Shown in pieces: positions 1 through 9,869 of a stretch of DNA of 28,499 nucleotides. The DNA is from Choristocarpus tenellus KU-1152 (Eukaryota > Phaeophyceae): the NCBI GenBank assembly GCA_964200185.2, contig CAXNAD020000123.1:1-28499 (forward strand). Direction: 5' to 3'. A program made the position numbers and the translations under genes. How positions within the stretch are numbered: position 1 is the stretch's first letter; each line of letters starts with the position of its first letter. The notes beneath the pieces were generated by a model. It had not been told where the DNA came from. It saw only the letters and a program-made list of their open reading frames with translations, and did no database searches.

Positions 1-487
1 CCAACGCAGGGCATACATGTACACGACAATCAAACAAAATCATTGCCGCCCCCCACACACTGTCCTACTACCACCTTCGGGATGGATTCCCATTCGTAGT
101 GGGGCCCTCCAAAAGTGCCGCAACTTTTACAAAAAAAAAACATATGTGCACTTGCCGCGCACCATTCCAGGTCTCGCCCATCCTCCATAGTATGTTCCAT
201 CCTCAATTTTGGTGATCGGCCGTTATATGCTGTTTCAATGTAAGCTCTACCTATATACCCAGCCAGCAGATCTTGTCGCCAACCCTTACATACGCTAAGC
301 TTTCAAAAATCTTCATTAAGCATCTTCAAGTTCTCTAGGTAAGAGAGAGCAGCTAGGAATGGCGTGGATGGAAAGTTGCCGCATCCAAAATACCTCAGAG
401 GGTTACCACACGAAACACCTATAACTCACGTCCGTCTACCAGCTAACGTCTACCAAATAATGTTTTATATGGAAGACTCGTGCCTTC
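1..487. other. left-edge non-coding stretch
   Basis: No gene is supported here. A short open frame (364-552, +) overlaps the open segment that starts at 488 in another frame, but it has no recognisable motif, no clear splice sites and no family resemblance. An A-rich tract lies near 131-140. The stretch is treated as intergenic or as eroded coding sequence. Confidence 0.4.
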
Positions 488-760
488 TTGGCAGCGGAGG
501 GCAGCTGGGAAACAACTTTGGAGGACAGCATGGATGCGCTTTGTGTGAATGATGGCAACTTCGTCAATGATGAAGGAGACCCAGATACAGGCTTCATCAA
601 GTCCAAACAGGCTTATAACATGCTAAACAGGAGCACGGATGGGCTCAAGAAGAGGATTATTCTGCAAGGACATTTTCTTTCAAGGCCAGATGAGGAAATT
701 GCGAGACTTCCGAGACTTACATTAACTGTCAATAGAATGTCTATGGGATCAAACCCCTAG
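488..760 (+). other. unrecognised open reading segment, possible exon or gene remnant
   Basis: About 90 codons are open and end in TAG at 758-760. The segment has no ATG at its 5' end. It is preceded by 'cttcttggcag', which could be a splice acceptor just before 'cggagg'. The translation is hydrophilic and acidic at first (GDPDTGFIKSKQ), then basic, with codon use that is not obviously random. I recognise no domain. A frame change relative to the overlapping 364-552 frame would fit a broken gene. It could equally be a chance ORF in gene-poor DNA. Confidence 0.25.
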
Positions 761-1656
761 GTGATCTTCATCACAATGATCGACTGGGCTGGTCAGTTGA
801 CGGCAGTGGGGCATAAGATGTCTCAACCTACACTTCAAGTCACCTTCCTTAACTTTGAAGTATAAAGTAGGATTTCGAAGTAGTATATAACCTCAACACC
901 TTCGCGGTGGAAAGTTTTGAGTGCCTCGGCAAGCAAACAGAACGTTTCCTGGATGAGCATGCAGTAGAGGGGAGAGGAACTGGAGGCTATGGCAGGAGAG
1001 GGCCGGTCAAATCCCGCCTACGACAAATAGTCTCTTTAACAACGCAGGTGGCCCTTTCTAGACGTGTCGTGCGTTTTAAGCTGAATTCGCCAGGGAGATG
1101 GGCAAGGAGGGTTTTGTTATTTTCTTGGGATGCTTCCCTAGCTCCTCGCCCTGAGGTGCAGGAATAGGTAGGTTAGAGACTCAGGAAGACAGTGGTGCAA
1201 CATAGATGGTAGTAAAATAGCAAATAGATTAATGTCTTTCGCATTTGTGACAACTGCTACTTTCTGAGGGAATTATTTTGACATGTTAATAGTTTTCGTT
1301 AGTTTTTCCCCTGACACATCTGCACAATTTCAGAGGGCATAATAATAAAAATATATACTATTATTGCTATCATTGTTATTATTGAAAAATCCTCTGAACA
1401 CCAATTGTGATACCTCCATGCGGATCACATATATATCTTGTGAATGACTTTGAACAGTGGAAAAATCCCTTGTAGCTCGGATTTTAAAGTTCCCAGGCAT
1501 CGCATGGAAGAATCTGCTGCGTTAGACACCATCAGGTCGAGATTGTGATATGCCCGATTTGATAACCCTGGAACAGACAACTCAACTTCCACTCGCAACT
1601 ACCTGTGCAACCGTTACAGGTGGTATGTCTTGATGCCCGTTTCATAAGCGCTATTG
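761..1656. other. gene-poor AT-rich stretch
   Basis: Nothing coding is recognised. An 86-codon frame (907-1167) has no family resemblance. The sequence from about 1340 to 1385 is a simple AT-rich run with repeated att/ata triplets. The stretch ends at the left terminus of the inverted-repeat element. Confidence 0.4.
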
Positions 1657-1914
1657 AGTAAAAGTATCTTAGAGGGTACGAGTTTTGCCCTATTTGACCA
1701 TTTGGGGCTTGACTTCCTGCAGGTTTACTTATGTCATTTTCCTACTCAAAAATACTTCGGAGTAGGTAAAATGTGTATGTTACGAAAAGGTGTGTCTGGA
1801 ACAAGGATATTGACACTTCCTAACAAAACACAATAGCCAAAATTACATACAAACCGGAACATTGGATTTTGGCCACCAAATGGACACGGCCCTACCCTCT
1901 AAGATACTTTGGCT
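1657..1914. mobile_element. probable MITE (non-autonomous DNA transposon), ~258 bp
   Basis: An 18-bp perfect inverted repeat is present: aaagtatcttagagggta at 1661-1678 and its exact reverse complement at 1893-1910. Extended outward to 1657 and 1914 the arms are 22 bp with two mismatches. The pentamer ctatt lies just outside both ends (1651-1655 and 1915-1919), consistent with a target-site duplication, though one extra base separates the left copy from the terminus. Subterminal sequence is also partly mirrored (ccatttgg near the left end, ccaaatgg near the right), and an inner inverted repeat occurs at 1735-1747/1760-1773. There is no transposase frame. The superfamily cannot be assigned from one copy. 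Confidence 0.65.
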
Positions 1915-3230
1915 CTATTATGAATTTGAAGTCCTAGATTATATATAATTGTACTTATTGACTATTTATTATTTGGTCATCATGATGTTTGATGGAAATA
2001 AGGCATCGTTGACCAGATCCTTTTATACGATGATATCTCTGTCTTCCTGTGCCTCCAGTCTACCTATTATTATTGTTTATATTGCCATTATCGTCATTAT
2101 TGTTACTTGGAATTTTTTCGCTGCTTTGAGGCTGACTGGTGTGAAGAAAGGTTGATACTACTATGCAGCAACAGCGTGATGGCACCGTGGCATTCATGGA
2201 CAAGCATTCACAAGATTCAATCATGTGAAGCTCCGTTCTCACCACCACAAATTCCTCCTACATTGTCTAGGATTCTGCAAACGGGAATGTAGTATGTGTT
2301 GAGATGCTCTTATGAAAGCTGTGTTTGAGGGTGTGTGAGAACATCTGGGTAACATTACACAAGCGCATACTCCTATTTGCTGGGTCAGTTTGACACATGG
2401 GGGATGAGTGCCCGATTCCATCCTCATGTAACTCCTTTATTCTCTCACAGCTCCAGAGTGTGCCTAATGCTCTTTTTTTGTTAGACCCTTGTCAACTAGT
2501 AGTGGTGAAAGTGACTAGCAGTGTTTCGACCCTATTCTCTCATTGTTTGTGCAGCCAAGAGACGGAACCCACCTTGCGGCCACTGTGACCCACATTTGCC
2601 ATCTTCCTCAGTCCCTTTCCCTTGAATATGATGTATAGGATGGTTCGCCTCACCTGCTGACCCATCCACACTCTCAATGACAAGCAAGACAGCTTTGATT
2701 TATCCCTCCTCAATGGCAACAAAGCCGTTCAACTCGTTAGACTTCTCACCCCTATTAAATCCTTCCACGGTTTCAAGCTACAATTGCTTCTCATCAATCA
2801 ATATTTTTATAATTCAGCACTGTATTTTAAAATTTGATGGTCTCTACAGGTGTGAGCACTGCGATGATGATTCAAGTGCATGCGAGGTCATATTGCATCT
2901 GGGCAAAATACCAGAGCACAAGAGGACAATTTGGGAAACAAATTTGTCGATTATGGGACTGAGATGTACGTATATGGATGTCGCAATGTTCGATGGAAAA
3001 GCTTGGAGGTAAACTTGAATGTGGGGAATTAACAAAATCATGGAAGGATAAAAAAATAAGAGCTCAGCACCGGCAATAACACAAACCATGCACCTTGCCG
3101 CAGGAGACGTTAACATTTGCCAGCTCTCACTACCTACTTCATGGTATCCCTCCTCCTCATCAGATATATAACATCATTAGGTAGGTAGGTGGTAGCGCCC
3201 TTGAGGCCCACGTTATCATCCCCCACCCAG
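1915..3230. other. gene-poor stretch
   Basis: No gene is recognised. A simple triplet-like run of ATT/TAT lies at about 2058-2110. The open frame ending at 3012 on the + strand contains a short Cys cluster (CEHCDDDSSAC). It is preceded by a possible acceptor (ctctacag, just before 'gtgtgagc' near 2850) and followed by a possible donor (gtaaac near 3010). Neither the protein nor a matching partner exon could be identified, so no gene is called. Confidence 0.35.
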
Positions 3231-3287
3231 GTCCAGTACCAGATCAAAGACGTTGAAACGTCCAAAGACGCGGTGAACCGCGCTTAA
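3231..3287 (+). other. exon-like segment, possible terminal exon of an unknown gene
   Basis: A pyrimidine-rich acceptor (tcatcccccacccag, ending at 3230) precedes 18 open codons with coding-like composition (QYQIKDVETSKDAVNRA) and a TAA at 3285-3287. It looks like the last exon of a + strand gene. The only upstream candidate donor (near 3010) is in a phase that would force another frame (stop TGA), so no joined model is supported. It may be chance or a remnant. Confidence 0.2.
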
Positions 3288-3340
3288 CAACATCGCCTGC
3301 TTGTGATGGATTGATCGATTGATTGCCTCACACTAGTTCG

Positions 3341-3758
3341 ATGCCTGATGCAGTGACGCTTGAACAATTTGCAGACGTTGTCATTCATAATGAAGTGATA
3401 TACAACATGGCCAGACCTTTGGTTAGAAATGTACTACAAAATTAGAGCAGAAGAGATGATGGATATAACCGACGAAGATCGTAAATACAAAAATTAAGAA
3501 AATGTAAAAGTATCTTACACAGAAGTTAAAGATACGAAAGATATAATTAGATTTACCAAGACGTGAAAGAAGAAAGTGTTAGAAGAAATATTCAACAATC
3601 CAAAAGAGAAAACCCCCATAGTGGCAAATCCAAAACACGAAGTCCATACAAAATCCAGAAAAAAGGATCACAATTTGTCCAAGGAGAGGCATGCATCTAC
3701 CCACAGTCACAGCACAGAAAATCAGGCCAAGTACAGTGCACCCACTGGTAACACGTAG
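3341..3758 (+). pseudogene. degraded AT-rich, lysine-rich reading frame
   Basis: An ATG at 3341 opens 34 codons (begins MPDAVTLEQFADVV) and ends in TAG at 3443-3445. An overlapping frame from 3429 continues (MYYKIRAEEMMDITDEDR) and is interrupted by TAA at 3495-3497 and TGA at 3564-3566. The same frame then stays open to about 3758 with Lys/Glu/Asn-rich codons. One frameshift and two in-frame stops across about 139 codons suggest a broken coding sequence. The codons are distinctly richer in A (AAA, AAT, GAA, GAT, ATA) than the confirmed genes of the window. This could mean a foreign origin, such as a mobile element or another inserted genome, but the family is not recognised. Chance in A-rich DNA is possible. 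Confidence 0.3.
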
Positions 3759-4423
3759 GTACCACCACTAGGAGGGCAGCCTAGGCCAGACCCCATCTCA
3801 ACCCAAACCTCATCAGAAAGTGCCACAAAATAAGTTTGGTGACTACAAAGTCCAAGTAAACGGGAGGCATCCAGGGTTACATTTTTTAAGGGTGCTGATA
3901 AGTATGTCAAAACTTGTCTTCTGCAAATGCATATAGAATATTTTCTGAATTGTGTCGAATTTTTCAAACAGAGAAATCAACGTTCTCAAGTCAAACCTAG
4001 CACTCCATCCATGGAATGGTGAGTGGAATGCGAAAGATTTTAAAAGTGGCTTCAAATTCAAAACCCCCAAAACGTGGGTACCTCTCGCTTGCTTTGGCTC
4101 ACTGTGGCCATTCTTGTATGGCAAGCTACGGTTGCACCCACCTCCTTACTCAATGCACCAAACATCCGTCAACTGGTTATATCCATCCTCCACACACCTG
4201 TACAATTTTTTTTTGTGTCTTTTGCAGGTATACCCCACTCTTGTGTTGGGATCCTCGGACACTTCAGGTCATTTTGAAGCACTACTACCACCTGATTATT
4301 CCCAGTCCTCCCTTCATCCCCTTTGACTTCTCTCAGCTGTAAGTTCGCCAAACAACAAGTTCTTGGGCAAGCAAGCATCGTTCATGCCCGCCGTGAAACC
4401 TGCAAACAGTAGCCTGGACGCTC
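3759..4423. other. intergenic, no supported gene
   Basis: Several overlapping open frames occur on both strands (for example 3952-4326 +, 3843-4124 -) without recognisable motifs. One strong acceptor-like signal is present on the + strand: a nine-base T tract then gtgtcttttgcag just before 4229. No exon with family resemblance follows it. Confidence 0.3.
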
Positions 4424-4681
4424 ATGAGTGCCTACCACCTCTTTGATTGGTACCCAACTTTGGTACATCGCGGGTATTCGAGCTATCCCCACCTGCTTGA
4501 TCTCTTTGATATCTCCAATGTTCCATCGACTATCCACTCCAAGGAACTCCTTAGACATGACCCGTTACCTGTCCGTGATACCTTTTTTGTTAATGGGGTC
4601 GCAGATGGCTCCATAGTTGCTTCGGAAATATGTGCATATACAGCAAAGTATGATCTACACTACAGTGCTCAACAACAGTGA
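4424..4681 (+). pseudogene. doubtful sulfatase-like remnant
   Basis: The frame reads HLFDWYPTLV early and, later, SKELLRHDPLP and FVNGVADGS. The order resembles the C-terminal part of arylsulfatase-type enzymes, where an 'H..DW.PTLL..AG' motif is followed by 'SPR.ELL' and then the product-strand region. After the DWYPTL motif the next frame reads YIAGI, as a family member would, so a frameshift is suspected. The catalytic N-terminal half with the C/S-x-P-S-R signature is not found nearby. This is a resemblance judged by eye only and may be coincidental. Confidence 0.18.
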
Positions 4682-7386
4682 GAAAATTGAGCACAGGAGG
4701 AAGTGACGACAAATGTTTAAATTTATAGAGATTCTTAAATGTCTGTGTGAAGCTAGGATGAAGGCGAGTATAGCAGAAGTGACTGGGCATGGTAAATAAA
4801 CAACCAATCTTTCGTAGGAATACAAGAACCTGTTCATAAAAGCTCTAGTACTCGTTAAGATAACCATTATGTATCCAAATATATATATATGAAGACCTCT
4901 CCCTTTCCACGTCCCTCCGTTGTTTGTCCTTCCACTTTCTGTCCTATACTATGAGTTCTGACATTTTCAGTTATGCCTAGCCTGCTTTCTCGCTTGACAG
5001 TGATCACGCACAGTACTGCTCTCTCGGGACCTACCTGCTAACCTCAACTCTGCTACTTTCCATAGGCTATATCGACATTAAGGTCCTGATCTTATCCCAA
5101 TCTGGCTGCGACTTCCTGAACCTTTTTTTAAGTTACTCCCCTTGCGTGTCAACGTCTTTCTCGGGCCAGCTTTGTTGGAAGAAAGGAGAAAAATGGGGAT
5201 TTAGAGGCTTGTTTAATATGGTCCATGTCCCTATCAACTCCTCCAAACGCTATTCCTGTGTATGTGTCAAGGGCACTGGAGACCGAAAGTTAGAGACTCA
5301 ACCTCGGGTTTGAATGGGTTATCAATCTTGGAGGTTTATGTGGGTCGAGGTGGGAAGTTTATGTGTATAAAGCGTCTCTGGAAGTGCAGCAGACTGCAGT
5401 ACAATATTAGTCAAGATATTGAATTATTGGGCCCACTGACATTTTACACCTCTGTGCACATTTGTAATAAACACAAACACAACAGAGGTCAATCAGATAC
5501 ACCAGGAGTTGTATTTCGAAGTCATTTTTTGAAAACAAAAAAAATAGAAGTGAGTCGAACCGACAGAGAGTTAGGCAGGGTTATATTTGAAGGTTACTAA
5601 CAAGGGGAAAAATATATATATACTTGGTATAATTACGGAAAGAGCCTTTGCTGAATTGTTTGCCTCTTTATGTGTGGAATGGGGAAATAACAATTTTGCC
5701 TACACTATTGTCCACATGGAGCAATGAAATAGAGTACATTGCACAGGGAAAAAGAGATGACTTCGAATGCAAAAGGGTCCAAGCCTGCCCACCCCCAATT
5801 TGGCTTGACCCAAGCCTAATAGAACAACTGTAGTTGAAACTGCCTCTAGACCGACACTATGAAGGTGGTCGAGAACCATGAGAAGAACCCTATGAGCCAG
5901 TCAAGCCCCTCCTATCCTACCAACCTGCTGTTTCCAGTTCAAAAAGCATGGCATGTCTGTAGATCGCCATTTGAGTAGTTGCCGAAACAATTTGTTGCGT
6001 GTCTTCATTTCTCTCTTCCGACTAACGTCTTCCGTCCCTCTACCACCCACAACATGATGAGTTGCCAACTCCTCCAGAAGTTGCTCTGCTTATGTGGGTA
6101 TGCACCTAAACTTTCCACAAGGAAGAGGTGTTGAGGTTTAAACTACGAGGGTCAAAAGATCTCTTACAGTTGCTGCACTTTCAGGTCTCGGTCGAAGCAG
6201 CAGTGAAGGTGTTATTGGCTGATGTTTGTTGAAGAAGGTGGTGGTCCGCCTGAACTTCAGAAGAAGCCCTTTTTCTAATAAGGGGCAGTGACTGCATTGG
6301 AGGGTGCCCCTACATGGAACAATACCACATCCACATGGAAATTGAAGTTAATGGTGAAGGGACCTGAATCTTACAGGGCGCAGGGGACACTTATTTGCCT
6401 GCAGACACTGCCCAATTGCCTGACCATACATGTGTGCTGCCACACTTGTTCTCAGCCCTGGAGCACGTTGTGTGTGCATGACCAGTGACTATCCCTTATG
6501 GCCTCCATGCTCCAACTATGGGGGGAGTCATCAAAGCAAGTTAGATACAGGGTTGTATTGTGGAAAAAACCTAAGGTAGTATTAAAATAATACTGTTGTG
6601 AAACACGTAGAAATCAACAGAAAGGTTATTCAGACCGAAGGGGAGCGGGACGAACCACAGGTGGAACCAAAGGGAGAGAGGCAAGGGAGGAGGGTGAGGA
6701 ACCCTCATAAGATGTAAATAAGTTCACTATGAAAATACTCAATTGATGCAATTTAGAAAGGAAGGTGGAAACATGTCTTATGGTTTATTTCCATAAGAAA
6801 ATGTACGCACAGCACCTTTTCGTGTTAGGTGGTCCATTCTTCGTAACTACATGGAGAGGCTTGGTTTAAGGGTCATGATCAACCTAACTTAAGAAGCTCC
6901 TCAATGATGAGTACATGTCACAAGAAAAGCTGAGATGAGAAACGCGCTGGGTCACGAAGGGACCTGGGGACTGAAGACATCCCCGTCATTTCGAAGACTT
7001 CGTGCATGTGGATGAGAAGTGATTTTTCATCTAGAGGGATAATTGGGAGTACCACCACCCTATTATGATGTGCACGAACCTTGTTCGTGTCTGCAAGGTG
7101 TAGGACAACTAGTAGTGTTGAAGTGCATACGTCGAAGTGTTGACCTAAATGTTCACTACAATTCTGGAAATCCAAATCCAAATCAAATATACTACATTTC
7201 CCTTCAAAAATCGTACGTATCAATAGTTCATCTTGTCGTACTACTACAATTCCTATTAGTGTATGAACATAGTAATTCTTTCTTAGACAAACGAAGGCGT
7301 ACTTGCGGGCCATTACCACTCGCATCATAGGTCACTTCACCTCTTTGCAGGAGTGGTCTTTATTTCTCGGTTCTCAGCTGCTGAAC
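4682..7386. other. 2.7-kb gene-poor region upstream of sufE-bolA
   Basis: No gene is recognised. Open frames at 5262-5600 (+) and 7328-6918 (-, 136 codons) lack recognisable domains. A perfect 7-bp stem with a 3-base loop (cacgaac ctt gttcgtg) lies at 7073-7089. Just before the sufE-bolA start, a good splice acceptor (cacctctttgcag, ending at 7350) suggests a 5' UTR intron for that gene; the matching donor was not identified. Confidence 0.35.
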
Positions 7387-9869
7387 ATGCTTCAGCAGGT
7401 CCACGTCGTGGCTGCAGTACTGGTGGCTAGCGTTTGCGTAGGCTGCGATGCCTTTTTAGCATCATCTCCAGTCTTGAGTGGCGTCATATCGCCCTCTGCT
7501 GTATCCTCTCATGCCTTTCACTTGACCACTCCTAAGGCAAGAAGTGAAAGAACCTACAGGCGTCCGCTTATGTCGGCCGCTGCGGATATTAAGGATCTAT
7601 GCCTGACACCAGAGCTAGAGCGATTGGTTAAGGCTTTCAGATCGATGCCGAACGACCAGATGCGTTACAAGCAACTCCTCTTCATGGCTTCTCAAGGAGA
7701 GGAATTGGAGTCAGAGTTGAAGGTGCAGTCCAACAAGGTCGAGGGGTAAGTGAATCTTGGCGAGTGACCCAACACATAGCTAAGCTCAATGCTGAATCCA
7801 TCAATCGACCCAATAGTGGCTTGCTCATCTTTTTGTGGCAAGGAAATGGAATTTGGTGGTTATCGACCGTCCGACTCTTGACAATCTGAAGCTATAGTAG
7901 AGCGAGACTATAGTCAGTCATGCAGATATTTTACACAAGAACTTATCAACTCACCGGAGCGTCGAATCCAACCTTGCCCTTCTCCTCCCCTTCGCTCTGG
8001 TCGCTACAATGTTTTATCTGGGCGTAGTTGCTTGTCCACTGTGCACGTGGTTGGGGAATCAAGGGATGGGCTCATTTATTTCCGCGGGGACTCGGACGGC
8101 CAGTTGACGAAAGGTCTCGTTAATCTCCTCCTGAGAGGATTATCGGGCAACCCAGCCGAGGCTATTCAGAATGTCAAGCCTGAATTCATTAGAGTGACAG
8201 GTCTCCAGGCCAGCCTTACCCCAGGGTAAGTTGTTTGTGTGCAAGATCTCCCTAGGAAAAGGTCACACGAATTGGACACCTCTCAGTCGTTAAATATTTG
8301 TGCCATTGGGCCAATGACAAGTGAACTCAGTAAAGTGAGGCATCGATTCATTTCTACACCTTTTAACATGAAAACCCCTACATATTGGCAGGCGAAACAA
8401 TGGCTTCATCAACATGCTGCAGATGATGAAGCGAAAGGCAATGGAGATAAGCACCGGAGCAGAAGGTGGGGCTAGCACCACCTCCACCGGAGAGGAGGAT
8501 TCAGTAGAGGTGGCACAGTTTGAGGAAGTGGAGGGTAAACCCATGACCGCGCAGATCGGTCGGAAGTGAGTCTTGCTGCCCTCTTTTGCGTGTTGAGGGG
8601 TGTATGAGGAGCAGGGGAAGGGTTCGACATAGAGTCAAAGTAATCGAGAGGTAGGCTGGTTTTGACCCTTTTGCCTTTGAAGTGGTTTTTCTTACCCTGT
8701 GTAATATGCTCTCTGCCATTGCTTTATTTGAACAAGAGTGTCTGCAAAACTGCTATTATCCTTTCCACACACAAAGAAAACCACAATTCAGCAAAGACCT
8801 GTTCTGCATTTACAAAAAAAAGCAGGTTTTGATTGTTTTGCTGGATCCTTAAAATGCAACCTTGCCTGCGTCTCAATTGCTTTGGCTCTTATCAAATCCA
8901 CCCTAGAGTCCTCTATCTCTTGGGACTACACCAAAGAATAGATGAGCGGGTATAATTTTGTATTTGACTGTTGATTGTTATGACTCTATCCTACTAGGAT
9001 ACGAAAATGAATGTTACGCTCTGAGGCTGTTACAAATTATTTGTTCCTTAAGCCATCTGACCTAAAGCGCTCTGTTCGCTTTTGATGGTCTGTTGAAGTG
9101 ATGTAACATTGCTGTGATAAAACTGATACTCATAATTTATCAATTATATTGGCATGGGTGGAACAGCATGTGACAGAAGGGAGCATGTGTGATCACAGGG
9201 AGTGAGACTGAAGTTTTCCCCTTCACACCTTTTTTGATCGATTTCTCCCTTACACTAAGTTGTCCTCCCCTGTGGGAGTTTCACTTCTTGCTTGTAATAC
9301 TGAAGTGTTTCTTGTTTGAGAACTATCCTGTGATGTGTGATGTGTGTTGTGTGTTGTGCTCATTGATGATAGATGTTTGCTGCCAATTTACGTATTGCTG
9401 ACCATACATCACTATCTACCTTAGGAGCTGTGATGCCAGTGAACATGGTGTGTATGTATTGTGGATCCTTCTCATTCACTCACTCGCTGTCCTCTTTGCT
9501 CTTCTGCTCCCCAAATTTGCCTATGTATTCTGGGTTACCTATGTATATTCCCAATAAATTGGTTTTGCTATGGAGGTTTTATTATTGCACCTTTTATGAC
9601 CGTCTGACCCTATCTCCCTCTCCCAATATTTGACCTTGCTTATTTTTATAAACATGCCCAGGCTTCAGGAGCTCAAACCGGTGGAGATGGAAGTTGAGGA
9701 TGAAGCTGGAGATGAGTCCAAATTTTATATTGGCATTGTAAGCAACGCCTTTGAGGGCTTGCCACTGCTGAAGCGTCACCAGATGGTGTATGCTACTATT
9801 GCTGAGGAGATGAAGATTGTGCATGCTGTGACTCTCTCTACAAAAACCCCAGCTGAGGTGGGACTGTAG
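7387..9869 (+). CDS. SUFE1: plastid-targeted SufE-BolA fusion protein (sulfur acceptor of the SUF system)
   Basis: Exons 7387-7745, 8028-8225, 8392-8565 and 9662-9869 join to 312 codons; all three introns are GT-AG and phase 2. The SufE domain (about residues 72-210) has the catalytic Cys at 121 in VEGCLSTVHVV, a LxPGRxNGF segment and the usual helices. In this family that Cys takes persulfide sulfur from the cysteine desulfurase (SufS/NFS2) and stimulates it, for Fe-S cluster assembly. The C-terminal BolA domain (about 244-312) shows LLKRHQMVY, IVHAV and the family-final TKTPAE. BolA domains pair with monothiol glutaredoxins. Plant SUFE1 has the same SufE-BolA order, so the fusion itself is known. 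Residues 7-19 are hydrophobic, and CDA|FLASS at 20-27 fits a signal peptide then a transit peptide with Phe at +1, typical of red-lineage secondary plastids. The ATG at 7387 is chosen because the hydrophobic stretch follows it directly. Intron 3 (1,096 bp) separates the two domains. Confidence 0.95.

Noticed and set aside
6918-7328. 136-codon minus-strand frame upstream of sufE-bolA
   Set aside because: It has no recognisable motif and no splice context. A + strand frame overlaps it with equal quality. The region is AT-rich and chance is likely.
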